Made by a program: the position numbers and the translations under genes
Part shown: positions 33,696 to 41,118 of the stretch, in pieces
Numbering within the stretch: the first letter of the stretch is position 1
Layout of the letters: each line of letters starts with the position of its first letter
From: an uncultured Subdoligranulum sp.
GTDB taxonomy: Bacteria; Bacillota; Clostridia; Oscillospirales; Ruminococcaceae
Reading direction: 5' to 3'
NCBI RefSeq assembly: GCF_963931595.1
Contig: NZ_OZ007030.1
Location: 1,666,481 to 1,730,480 of the forward strand
DNA length: 64,000 nucleotides
The notes under the pieces: model-generated
What the model was told of the DNA's origin: nothing
Databases searched by the model: none
The model's input: only the letters and a program-made list of their open reading frames with translations

Positions 33696-35057
33696 TCAGA
33701 TTTTCAGCAGGGCCTTGGCGATGTTGAAGTAGACGAGCAGCGTGGTGGTATCCACGATGGTGGTGATCAGCGGCGACGCCATGACCGCCGGGTCGATCTT
33801 CAGCTTTTCGGCCAGCACGGGCAGCAGGCCGCCGATAAGCTGGGACAGCAGCACCGTGCAGATCAGCGTCAGGCAGACCACCAGCGCCACCGGGGCGGAG
33901 ACCCGGTCGAAGAGCAGCAGCTTGCCGAAGTTGCACACCGCCAGCGTCAGGCCGCAGAGCAGCGCAACCCGGCATTCCCGCCAGAGGATGCGCGGCAGGT
34001 CGTGGGGCTGGATATCCCCCACCGCCATACCGCGGATGATGGTGGAGGTGCTCTGGCTGCCCGCGTTGCCGCCGGTGTCGGTGAGCATGGGGATGTAGGC
34101 GGTGAGCACGGTGACCGCCGCCAGGGCGCTCTCATACCCGCGGATGACCAGGCTGGAGAAGGTGGCGCTGATCATCAGGAAGACCAGCCAGGGGGCCCGG
34201 CTCTTGTAGAGGTCCCACATGGACTGCTTGAAGTAGGGTTTGTCCGACGGGCCGATGGCGTTCATCTTGGCGAAGTCCTCGCTGGCCTCGTCCTGCAGGA
34301 TGGAGATGGCGTCGTCGATGGTGACAATGCCCACCAGGCGCTTCTCGGCATCCACCACGGGGATGGCCAGGAAACCGTACTTCTCAAACAGCTGGGAGAC
34401 ATCCTCCTGGTCGGTGGTGGTGGAAACGCTGACCACGTTGGAATCCATCAGGTCGCGGATGGTCCGCTGGGGGTTCTTTTCCAGCACCAACGCCCGCAGC
34501 GAAACCACGCCGATCAGCGTGCGGTCGGTGTCGGTGACGTAGCAGTTGTTGATGGTCTCCTTGTCGATGCCGTTGGCCCGGATGGAATCCATGGCCTGGG
34601 TCACCGTCATGTCGGGGCGCAGCTCCATGAACTCGGTGGTCATCACGCCGCCGGCGGAATCCTCCGGGTACTGGAGCAGTTCGTTGATCATGCGGCGGGT
34701 CGCAGGCTCAGCCTGGGCCAGAATGCGCTTCACCACGCTGGCCGGCATCTCCTCCACCAGATCCGTCGCATCGTCGACGAACAGCTCGTCCACCACAGCC
34801 TTCAGTTCCTTGTCGGTCAGGCCGTCGATCAGGTTCTGCTGGGTCTCGGCGGTCAGTTCGGCGAAAATCTCCGCCGCCAGGTCCTTGGGGCAGAGCCGGA
34901 ACAGCACCGGCAGCTTCTCCGGCGGCAGGTCCTCAAACACGGCGGCCAGGTCGGGGGCGGGCAGGGTCTCCATCACATCGCGCAGGCTCTGGTACTTCTT
35001 CGCGTCGTCCAGGTTGGCCAGCATCGTCTTCAGCGTCATGATTGCAGTATCAGACAT
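33696..35057 (-). CDS. mgtE: Magnesium transporter MgtE
   Basis: Mg2+ channel/transporter (453 aa). An N-terminal superhelical domain (about residues 1-130), two CBS domains (about 130-255) that gate the channel by binding Mg2+, and five C-terminal helices are visible, with DTGGNAGSQSTSTIIRGMA in the pore region. The start was set at the ATG at 35055-35057; AAAAGGAGG lies 11 nt upstream within a terminator hairpin, separated from the ATG by eight Us. The same frame is open up to 35249 but overlaps a leader ORF and has no family likeness there. Regulation is discussed under the leader. Confidence 0.92.
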   Translation of the reverse strand: MSDTAIMTLKTMLANLDDAKKYQSLRDVMETLPAPDLAAVFEDLPPEKLPVLFRLCPKDLAAEIFAELTAETQQNLIDGLTDKELKAVVDELFVDDATDLVEEMPASVVKRILAQAEPATRRMINELLQYPEDSAGGVMTTEFMELRPDMTVTQAMDSIRANGIDKETINNCYVTDTDRTLIGVVSLRALVLEKNPQRTIRDLMDSNVVSVSTTTDQEDVSQLFEKYGFLAIPVVDAEKRLVGIVTIDDAISILQDEASEDFAKMNAIGPSDKPYFKQSMWDLYKSRAPWLVFLMISATFSSLVIRGYESALAAVTVLTAYIPMLTDTGGNAGSQSTSTIIRGMAVGDIQPHDLPRILWRECRVALLCGLTLAVCNFGKLLLFDRVSAPVALVVCLTLICTVLLSQLIGGLLPVLAEKLKIDPAVMASPLITTIVDTTTLLVYFNIAKALLKI

Positions 35058-35086
35058 AAAAAAAACTGCCTCCTTTTGGGCGGCAG
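35058..35086 (-). terminator. Attenuator terminator containing the mgtE ribosome binding site
   Basis: On the minus strand CUGCCGCC pairs with GGAGGCAG (one G-A mismatch, loop CAAAA) and is followed by eight Us that end at the mgtE AUG. The 3' arm and loop contain AAAAGGAGG, so the hairpin would both stop RNA polymerase and mask the ribosome binding site. Confidence 0.8.
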
Positions 35087-35095
35087 CACAAACTA

Positions 35096-35151
35096 TGGGA
35101 TACAGGGGCAATGCAAAGCACAGCCCCGCCCGGCGCTCAGATGCGCGCAGG
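35096..35151 (-). promoter_or_regulatory. Competing hairpins in the mgtE leader
   Basis: Two mutually exclusive stems share GGGGCUG. Stem A pairs CAGCCC (last codons of the leader ORF) with GGGCUG, with an inner GCGC/GCGC. Stem B pairs GGGGC with GCCCC around a GUGC/GCAU inner stem. A ribosome at the leader stop codon would block A and favour B. Confidence 0.5.
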
Positions 35152-35235
35152 GCTGGACTTTCCCCCATATAACAACAGGATGGCTGCCTTATTGATACAT
35201 CGGTACACGGGACTGGGACTACTGGGCGTATCCAT
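35137..35235 (-). CDS. Leader peptide upstream of mgtE (candidate Mg2+ sensor)
   Basis: ORF of 32 codons from the ATG at 35233-35235 to TGA at 35137-35139, with GAGGTGG 5 nt before the start. It begins MDTPSSPSP, an acidic residue followed by spaced prolines, like the Mg2+-sensing Salmonella MgtL (MEPDPTPLP). The middle is hydrophobic (KAAILLLYGG). Codons 16-18 contain GGCAGC, complementary to the 5' arm of the downstream attenuator, and also to GGUUGCC at the leader's own start. This suggests leader translation decides between antiterminator and terminator. Coding status is inferred; the sensing role is a hypothesis. Confidence 0.65.
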   Translation of the reverse strand: MDTPSSPSPVYRCINKAAILLLYGGKSSPARI

Positions 35236-35345
35236 GGCAACCACCTCACTTTTTCGTTATATTGTAATGTCGGGCTTTCTGGCCCGCCCCTACTTTACCA
35301 CCTGGACACAGGGTTCGTCAACCCCTGCGGGCGACATTTTTTCAC

Positions 35346-35376
35346 AAAAAAAGACCCGTGCCTCTTTTTGGCACGG
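35346..35376 (-). terminator. Terminator after the Ntn-hydrolase gene
   Basis: Minus-strand CCGTGCC/GGCACGG stem with loop AAAAAGA and a following run of seven Ts. A further small hairpin (CCGCGC/GCGCGG) lies between it and the gene's stop. Confidence 0.8.
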
Positions 35377-35420
35377 AGCCAGGCATTTCGGGGATTCTCC
35401 CGCGCTGCTGCGCGGTATTT

Positions 35421-36002
35421 TTACATGACCAGTTCCCGGAAACAGGTGGTGTTCACGCTCTTGTCCTGCTCGGCCAGCTTGGCAATGCAGCCGTCCAGCG
35501 TGTGGGCCACATCGTCCAGGCTCTTCCACTGGGCGGCCTGGGGTTTGACCTCCTGTTCCAGCCAGGGACCGATCTCGGTATGGGAGCAGGCACCCTCGAT
35601 CAGGTAGGCGCCCTCCCGGGCGGGCTGGGTCTGGGGCACGTACTGTTCGGCACTGCCCAGCGTGGTGAGCACAAACTGGCCTTTGCGGTTGCGGCCGCCC
35701 ACCAGCAGGCGCACCCCCACCGGCTGCACCCGCACCGAGGGCGCCTTCTGGCGAAGAATCTTGACGACCTTTTCCAGCGTCAGGTATTGGGTTTCGTATT
35801 CGTCCAGCGCATTGATGATCTGCACGGCGGCCAGCGTGTCCCCCGCAAAACCCACCAGTACATTCCGGTTGACTTTGCGCACCTTGGGCACATCCTCGCT
35901 GATGACCTTGGGCTGGGCACCGTTGATGGGTTCCTCCACCACACGGCCGTCACTGACCATGGCGCAGAAGGCTTCGCCGCAGACGGCTAAAATCGCACTC
36001 AT
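35421..36002 (-). CDS. Solitary HslV/proteasome-beta-like Ntn protein
   Basis: 193-aa protein resembling the beta fold of HslV and 20S proteasome subunits. MSAILAVCGEAFCAMVSDGR aligns with the N-terminus, and VPKVRKVNRNVLVGFAGDTLAA aligns with the HslV segment containing the catalytic Lys and GFAG. Removal of Met1 would expose Ser2 as an N-terminal nucleophile, as proposed for CodW of B. subtilis. The usual Thr1 is missing and no HslU/ClpY gene adjoins. Activity is inferred; it could be an inactive paralogue. Confidence 0.6.
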   Translation of the reverse strand: MSAILAVCGEAFCAMVSDGRVVEEPINGAQPKVISEDVPKVRKVNRNVLVGFAGDTLAAVQIINALDEYETQYLTLEKVVKILRQKAPSVRVQPVGVRLLVGGRNRKGQFVLTTLGSAEQYVPQTQPAREGAYLIEGACSHTEIGPWLEQEVKPQAAQWKSLDDVAHTLDGCIAKLAEQDKSVNTTCFRELVM

Positions 36003-36111
36003 AGGGCAACTTCCTTTTCTTCAGGTTGGGCGCAGGCTGCTGCCCCGCCGTAGGCTATTGTACCATACAAACAGGGCGCACCGCAAGGTGCGCCCCGAAA
36101 GTTGCCTGTTC

Positions 36112-36624
36112 TTACTTGGTGATCTTGAGAAGGTCCGCCCCCGGCTCCACACTGCCGGAAGCCACCAGTTCCACGTCCTTGAAGTCGTCGGTGTTGGTGA
36201 TGACGGTGATGACCACCGCCGGATGGTTGGCGGCCGCGATCTTGTCCAGGTCCATCTCCAGCAGAAGCTGACCCTTCTTGACCTTGTCGCCCTCCTTGAC
36301 CTTGGGGCTGAAGCCGTCGCCCTTCATCTCGACGGTATCCACACCCACGTGGATCAGCACTTCCACGCCGCCGACGCCCTCGATGCCCAGGGCATGGCCG
36401 CTGTCGGGAGCCTGGCTGATGGTGCCGCCCAGGGGCGCGTACACCTTGCCCTCGGTGGGATCAATGCCGCAGCACTTGCCCAGAATGCCCTGGGCAAATA
36501 CCTCGTCGGGGATCTGGTCCATCGTCAGGACCGTGCCTTTGGCGTCCGCCGCCAGCGTCATCGGGAAAGAGGGTGCCGCCGGAGCTGCCTCCGGCTTCTT
36601 CTTCAAAAAGTCAAAAAATCCCAT
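36112..36624 (-). CDS. PTS glucose-type IIA protein
   Basis: Single-domain EIIA of the glucose family (170 aa), accepting phosphate from HPr and passing it to IIB domains. The two active-site histidines are in GHALGIEG (His77) and VLIHVGVDTVEM (His92, the phosphorylated one). The Lys/Pro/Ala-rich N-terminus is a flexible tail. The start is the ATG at 36622-36624 after AGGAGAG. IIBC is not adjacent, so its partner permease is elsewhere. Confidence 0.9.
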   Translation of the reverse strand: MGFFDFLKKKPEAAPAAPSFPMTLAADAKGTVLTMDQIPDEVFAQGILGKCCGIDPTEGKVYAPLGGTISQAPDSGHALGIEGVGGVEVLIHVGVDTVEMKGDGFSPKVKEGDKVKKGQLLLEMDLDKIAAANHPAVVITVITNTDDFKDVELVASGSVEPGADLLKITK

Positions 36625-36677
36625 GATGTACAACTCTCCTTTGTCTGACCCGCGGCGCGGGCAGATAGTCTGCGACT

Positions 36678-36706
36678 ATTATAACGCACACGCACACGGA
36701 AAGCAA
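36678..36706 (-). promoter_or_regulatory. Promoter of the PTS IIA gene
   Basis: Minus-strand TTGCTT (36701-36706), 17-nt spacer, TATAAT (36678-36683), with about 45 nt to the start codon. Confidence 0.7.
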
Positions 36707-36720
36707 CGATATTTTGCCGT

Positions 36721-37287
36721 TTATAACAGTTCTTTCACCGCGCGGATGGCCTGCCAGGTGATGACCGCCATCTCATCGGGGGAAGTCTGATGCCCCGCTG
36801 TCTGCCAGGCGGCGATGGTTCCGAAGCAGCCGTTGATGGCAAAGGCCAGCAGATACTGCTGCCGCGGGGTCCCTCCGTCCGGCGTCAGCTGTCCCAGACA
36901 GCGCTTGGCAATCATCTCCTTGGCGCTGCGGGTAAACTCGGACTCCCAGCTCTTGCCGTACAGCGCACGGCAGACATCCGGGTTGTCGTTCAGGTAATGG
37001 AACAGCGCCACCAGCGCCGGCGGCACATCGTCCTGGGAGAAATTGGGCACCAGCGCATCCATCAGTTCGCACAGATGGTCCAGCTGGGCTGCCTCCATCT
37101 GTTCCATCAACGCGTAAATATCGGCATAGTGAAAATAAAATGTACCGCGGCTGATCCCGGCCCGCTCGGTCAACTCCCGAACGGTGATCTCCCGCAGGTT
37201 CTTCGTTTGCAGCAGGCTGATCAACGCCTGGTACAGCCGCTGTTTGGTCATGCGCACACTACGATTGGCATCGCCTTTGGCGTTCAT
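36721..37287 (-). CDS. TetR/AcrR-family regulator
   Basis: Repressor-type protein (188 aa). The N-terminal helix-turn-helix (residues about 25-50) reads ITVRELTERAGISRGTFYFHYADIYALMEQME, a classic TetR pattern. The C-terminal ligand domain is family-typical but the ligand is unknown. The start is the ATG at 37285-37287 after AAAGGTGG. Its promoter holds a perfect palindrome (37349-37364), probably its own operator. The neighbours do not reveal a target. Confidence 0.88.
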   Translation of the reverse strand: MNAKGDANRSVRMTKQRLYQALISLLQTKNLREITVRELTERAGISRGTFYFHYADIYALMEQMEAAQLDHLCELMDALVPNFSQDDVPPALVALFHYLNDNPDVCRALYGKSWESEFTRSAKEMIAKRCLGQLTPDGGTPRQQYLLAFAINGCFGTIAAWQTAGHQTSPDEMAVITWQAIRAVKELL

Positions 37288-37335
37288 CGTATGCACCACC
37301 TTTCCAGGGAACTTCGGGCAGGTTTGTATACATAA

Positions 37336-37364
37336 AGCATAGCGTTTTTTGACATAAATGTCAA
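37336..37364 (-). promoter_or_regulatory. tetR promoter with overlapping operator
   Basis: Minus-strand TTGACA (37359-37364), 17-nt spacer, TATGCT (37336-37341). The palindrome TTGACAT-N2-ATGTCAA (37349-37364) covers the -35 box, the expected position for an autorepressor site. Confidence 0.7.
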
Positions 37365-37421
37365 GTTTTTTCGTCTGTATAGCGCTTTTATGTGCATTTT
37401 GTCTGAAGTTTTTGGTATGTT

Positions 37422-37449
37422 TTGCAGTTTTGGCAAATCGTGGTACAAT
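37422..37449 (+). promoter_or_regulatory. Promoter of the HD-domain gene
   Basis: TTGCAG (37422-37427), 16-nt spacer, TACAAT (37444-37449), about 54 nt before the GTG start. Confidence 0.55.
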
Positions 37450-37502
37450 AAAAGAAACAACGTGCTTCCGGGTTTTTCCACCCGTAAAGGAGGTTTTCCG
37501 CC

Positions 37503-38276
37503 GTGTCCCTTGACCGTTCCCGGGCCCTGCAGGCTTTTGCCGAATATGCCGCCCGGTACAATGCCGCCGACCCCAAAATCAAACTGAAAATCGACCACAC
37601 CTACCGCGTGGCCGCCCTGTGTGACCGCATCGCCGCCAGTCTCTCGCTGTCCCGGGCCGACATCGATCTGGCCTGGCTGTGCGGGCTGCTCCACGATGTG
37701 GGCCGCTTTGAGCAGCTGCGGCAGTACGGCACCTTCAACGATGCCCAGTCCATCGACCACGCCGCCATGAGTGCCCGGGTGCTCTTTGAGGAGGGGCACA
37801 TCCGTGACTACCTGGCGGATGACCGGGAGGACGAACTGCTGCGCACGGCGGTGGCCTGGCACAGCGCCTACCGGCTGCCCGGGGAACTGGACGACCGCAC
37901 ACGGCAGTTCTGCCAGATTCTGCGGGACGCCGACAAGGTGGACATTCTGCGGGTGAACGTGGAAGTGCCCATGGAGGAGATCTACAACGTCACCACCGAA
38001 GCGCTGCGGCAGAGCCCTGTCTCCCCCGCCGTGCTGCAGTCCTTCTATGAGCATCACTGCGTGCTGCGCGCCCTCAAACAGTACCCGGCCGACAACGCCG
38101 TGGGGCACGCCTCTCTGGTGTTCGAGCTGTGCTACCCCGAGAGTCTGCGCGCCGTGGCCCGGCAGGGCTGGCTGTGGAAGCTGCTGGATTTCCCCACCGA
38201 GAATCCCGACACCGCCGCAGCCTTTGCGGCCCTGCGGGAGGAAATGCACCGCTGGCTGGAGGAAAAACTGAACTGA
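37503..38276 (+). CDS. HD-domain phosphohydrolase, GTG start
   Basis: Metal-dependent HD superfamily protein (257 aa). The H...HD...D ligands are seen in KIDHTYRVA, LLHDVGRFEQL and the later DADKVDILR. The start is a GTG at 37503 preceded by AAAGGAGG. The substrate class (nucleotide or nucleic acid) cannot be read from the sequence. It is convergent with the NSS transporter, sharing a terminator. Confidence 0.85.
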   Translation: MSLDRSRALQAFAEYAARYNAADPKIKLKIDHTYRVAALCDRIAASLSLSRADIDLAWLCGLLHDVGRFEQLRQYGTFNDAQSIDHAAMSARVLFEEGHIRDYLADDREDELLRTAVAWHSAYRLPGELDDRTRQFCQILRDADKVDILRVNVEVPMEEIYNVTTEALRQSPVSPAVLQSFYEHHCVLRALKQYPADNAVGHASLVFELCYPESLRAVARQGWLWKLLDFPTENPDTAAAFAALREEMHRWLEEKLN

Positions 38277-38284
38277 ACCCAAAC

Positions 38285-38315
38285 AAAAACAGCCGCCCGA
38301 AGGCGGCTGTTTTTT
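38285..38315 (+). terminator. Bidirectional terminator
   Basis: Arms AAAAACAGCCGCC and GGCGGCTGTTTTT around CGAA, between the HD gene (plus) and the NSS transporter (minus). Confidence 0.9.
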
Positions 38316-38319
38316 ATGT

Positions 38320-39696
38320 TCAGATCAGACCCTGGACCAGGATCACCACGATGAGCAGGGGCAGGATAAACTGGAAGTAGGGCTTGAACACCCGGGGCAT
38401 TTTCAGGCCCTTGCCGGTGTTGCATTCCTCCATGTACTTGTCGTAGCCCCAGCCCCAGCGGCTGACGCAGAACAGCAGGTAGATCAGGCTGCCGATGGGC
38501 AGCAGCAGGTTGGACACCAGGAAGTCCTCGATGTCCAGCACCTGACCGCCGGAAGGCGCATTGGGCAGCGGCAGCGAGAAGTACCACAGGTTATAGCCCA
38601 GCACGCAGGGCATGCTGGCCAGCAGGATGAAGATGCCGCAGATCAGGGTAGCCTTCTTGCGGGTCCAGCCGAAGCAGTCGATGCAGCTGGCCATGATGTT
38701 CTCAAAGACCGCCAGCACGGTGGTGAAGCTGGCGAAGGTCATGAACAGGAAGAACAGCGCACCCCACAGCCGTCCGCCCGCCATGTTCACAAAAACGCGG
38801 GGCAGCGTCTGGAAGATCAGCGAAGGACCGGCGTCGGGCTCCACACCAAAGGCGAAGCAGGCCGGGAAGATGATGAGGCCCGCGCAGATGGCCACGAAGG
38901 TGTCCAGGGCGCAGATGCGGATGGCCTCGCCGGGCAGAGTGTTGTCCTTGGTCATGTAGCTGCCGAAGATCTCCATGGCGGCGATGCCCAGGCTCAGGGT
39001 GAAGAAGGACTGGTTCATGGCCGCGGTGATCACGTTGCCGATGCCCACCTCGGAGGCGCGCTCCAGGTCGGGCAGCAGGTAGAAGGCCAGACCCTCCTGG
39101 CCGCCGGGCAGCAGGATGCTGTTCATCGCCAGCACCACGATGAGCACCAGCAGGGCCAGCATCATCCACTTGGAGATGCGCTCCAGACCCTTCTGCAGGC
39201 CGAAGGAGCAGACCAGGAAGCCGCCCACCGTGATGATGGCCATAAAGATGGTCAGTTCCGCCGGGTTGCCCAGCATGGCGGTGAAGACACCGTCCACAGC
39301 GCTGTTGTCGATGCCGGTGAAGGCACCGGTGGCAAACTTGTAGAAGTAATCCAGCATCCAGCCGGCCACGGTGGTGTAGTACATCATGAGCAGGCAGCAG
39401 CCAATGATGCAGAACCAGCCGTGGATGTGCCATTTGCTTTTCTTGGGTTCCAGCGCCTTGTAGGCGCCCACCGCGCTCTGGCGGCTGGCGCGGCCCACCG
39501 CCAGCTCCATGGTCAGCACGGGCACGCCCATGATGACCAGGAACAGCAGGTAGAACAGCACGAAGATACCACCGCCGTTGGCACCGGCCATCCAGGGGAA
39601 TTTCCAGACGTTGCCGATACCGATGGCACAGCCTGCGCTGACCAGAATGAAGCCGAGGCGGGAGGCAAAACGCTCCCGCTGTTTTTGAGATTCCAT
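38320..39696 (-). CDS. NSS-family sodium-dependent amino-acid transporter
   Basis: Sodium symporter of the neurotransmitter:sodium symporter family (458 aa, about 11-12 helices). The LeuT-like first helix reads GCAIGIGNVWKFPWMAGANGGG, with unwound GN and Na+-binding residues, and LTMELAVGR follows. The substrate is probably an amino acid but cannot be specified. The ATG at 39694-39696 has AGAAGGAAA upstream; a longer frame lacks a site. It is divergent from the aldolase-like gene. Confidence 0.93.
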   Translation of the reverse strand: MESQKQRERFASRLGFILVSAGCAIGIGNVWKFPWMAGANGGGIFVLFYLLFLVIMGVPVLTMELAVGRASRQSAVGAYKALEPKKSKWHIHGWFCIIGCCLLMMYYTTVAGWMLDYFYKFATGAFTGIDNSAVDGVFTAMLGNPAELTIFMAIITVGGFLVCSFGLQKGLERISKWMMLALLVLIVVLAMNSILLPGGQEGLAFYLLPDLERASEVGIGNVITAAMNQSFFTLSLGIAAMEIFGSYMTKDNTLPGEAIRICALDTFVAICAGLIIFPACFAFGVEPDAGPSLIFQTLPRVFVNMAGGRLWGALFFLFMTFASFTTVLAVFENIMASCIDCFGWTRKKATLICGIFILLASMPCVLGYNLWYFSLPLPNAPSGGQVLDIEDFLVSNLLLPIGSLIYLLFCVSRWGWGYDKYMEECNTGKGLKMPRVFKPYFQFILPLLIVVILVQGLI

Positions 39697-39729
39697 ACGT
39701 TTCCTTCTTTCCTCACACGAATACGACCT

Positions 39730-39781
39730 ATTATAGCGCAATTTTCCGGTCATTGCAAGGTTTACCCGTCTGTGTTATACT
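39730..39781. promoter_or_regulatory. Back-to-back promoters sharing one -35 hexamer
   Basis: The palindromic TTGCAA at 39753-39758 serves both strands: on plus it is 17 nt from TATACT (39776-39781), on minus 17 nt from TATAAT (39730-39735). The NSS transporter and the aldolase-like gene therefore appear to compete for polymerase. Confidence 0.75.
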
Positions 39782-39812
39782 AAAGAGTATGTGATCGAAA
39801 GGAGAATCCCAG

Positions 39813-40868
39813 ATGATTCGTTTTGAGTGTGATTACGGCGAGGGCGCAGCCCAACCCGTACTGGATCTTTTGCAGAAAACCAACCTGGAGCAGACCCCCG
39901 GCTACGGCGAGGACGACTACTGCGCCGCGGCAGCCGACCAGATCCGCAAGCTGTGCGATGCGCCGGAGGCGGCCGTCCACTTCTTTGTGGGGGCCACCCA
40001 GGCCAACCTGACCGTCATCGACGCCGCGCTGAAGCCCTGGCAGGGGGTGCTCTGTGCCGAGACCGGCCACATCCACGTCCATGAGACCGGTTCGGTGGAG
40101 GCCACCGGCCACAAGTGCCTGGCCCTGCCCGCCACCGCCGGCAAGATCACGGCGGCCCAGATCCGGGCGGCCGTGCAGTCCCACCGCGCCAACCCCAGCC
40201 ACGAGCATGAGGTCCAGCCCGGCATGGTGTACCTGTCCAACCCCACCGAGGTGGGCACCCTCTACACTAAGGAGGAGCTGACCGACATTTCCGCCACCTG
40301 CTACGAGCTGGGGCTGTACCTCTTTGTGGACGGCGCCCGGATGGCCTACGGCCTGATGAGCCCCGCCAACGATCTGAGCCTGCAGGACTACGCCGCCCTG
40401 TGCGATGTCTTCTATCTGGGCGGCACCAAGTGCGGCGCCCTCTTCGGGGAGGCCGTGGTCATCACCAACGACGAGCTGAAGCAGGATTTCCGCTATGCCA
40501 TCAAACAGCACGGCGGCATGCTGGCCAAGGGCCGGCTGCTGGGCATCCAGTTCCTGGCGCTGCTGAACGGCGAGGACGGCAGCGGCTGCAGCCCCTACTT
40601 CCAGATGGCCGCCGAGGCGGACCGGCAGGCGCTGGCCCTGCGGGAGGCCTTCACGGCCAAGGGTATCGACCTGCTGTACGACTCCCCCACCAACCAGCAG
40701 TTCTTTGTGCTGCCCGACGACTGGTACGACAAACTGGCCGAGCACTACGCCATGAATGAGATGGGCAAGCCGGATGACAGCCACACGGCGGTGCGCATCT
40801 GCATCAGCTGGGCGACCCGCCCCGAGGCGGTGGCACAGCTGGTGGCCGACGTGCAGAAGCTTTCCTGA
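39813..40868 (+). CDS. PLP-dependent threonine-aldolase / beta-eliminating lyase-family enzyme
   Basis: Fold-type I PLP enzyme (351 aa) of the low-specificity threonine aldolase group, which cleaves beta-hydroxy amino acids such as threonine into glycine and an aldehyde. The Schiff-base Lys is Lys206 in YLGGTKCGA, and Asp173 in LYLFVDGARMAYG contacts the pyridine ring. The ATG at 39813 follows AAAGGAGA. An adjacent divergent amino-acid transporter fits amino-acid use. Exact substrate uncertain. Confidence 0.88.
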   Translation: MIRFECDYGEGAAQPVLDLLQKTNLEQTPGYGEDDYCAAAADQIRKLCDAPEAAVHFFVGATQANLTVIDAALKPWQGVLCAETGHIHVHETGSVEATGHKCLALPATAGKITAAQIRAAVQSHRANPSHEHEVQPGMVYLSNPTEVGTLYTKEELTDISATCYELGLYLFVDGARMAYGLMSPANDLSLQDYAALCDVFYLGGTKCGALFGEAVVITNDELKQDFRYAIKQHGGMLAKGRLLGIQFLALLNGEDGSGCSPYFQMAAEADRQALALREAFTAKGIDLLYDSPTNQQFFVLPDDWYDKLAEHYAMNEMGKPDDSHTAVRICISWATRPEAVAQLVADVQKLS

Positions 40869-40884
40869 CCCGTAATACAGCAAG

Positions 40885-40917
40885 AGCCCTCCGGCGGAAA
40901 CCGCCGGAGGGCTTTTT
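40885..40917 (+). terminator. Terminator after the aldolase-like gene
   Basis: Arms AGCCCTCCGGCGG and CCGCCGGAGGGCT around AAA, followed by five Ts. Confidence 0.9.
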
Positions 40918-41118
40918 GCTTTCTATTCCAATGGCGCGGGGCGCCTGATAGGTTGTCTGTGCCGGGCCGGGGCATCCGCCCCTCGCATGGTCCGGCAGCA
41001 GTGAATGGGTCTTGGGTTGCTCACCTTGACTTCCCTTATAGTATACGCCCCGATTGTGTCCGAGTTGTCACACCATTTTGAACCTTTTATGAATTCGGAA
41101 AATTCTGGAACAGATTCT
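40918..41118. other. Structured gap between aldolase-like gene and metI
   Basis: About 200 nt without a clear gene. A strong imperfect hairpin (TGCCGG../..CCGGCA with inner GGGGC/GCCCC) lies at about 40958-41000, and TATACT/TATAGT-like boxes occur near 41035 on both strands without good -35 partners. A GTG-started 32-codon minus-strand ORF has a weak binding site. A small RNA is possible but not supported enough to call. Confidence 0.4.

Noticed and set aside
35058..35249. N-terminal extension of MgtE in the same frame
   Set aside because: The added residues do not resemble MgtE, no binding site precedes them, and the region reads better as a separate leader ORF plus attenuator.
35100..35260. 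M-box magnesium riboswitch upstream of mgtE
   Set aside because: A few segments (GTGAGG.., GGATACGC..) recall the M-box, but the later conserved core and closing stem could not be found. A covariance search is needed to exclude a divergent form.
40923..41025. GTG-started 32-codon minus-strand ORF
   Set aside because: The binding site is weak, the peptide is Arg/Pro-rich without known likeness, and nothing downstream on the same strand could be regulated by it.
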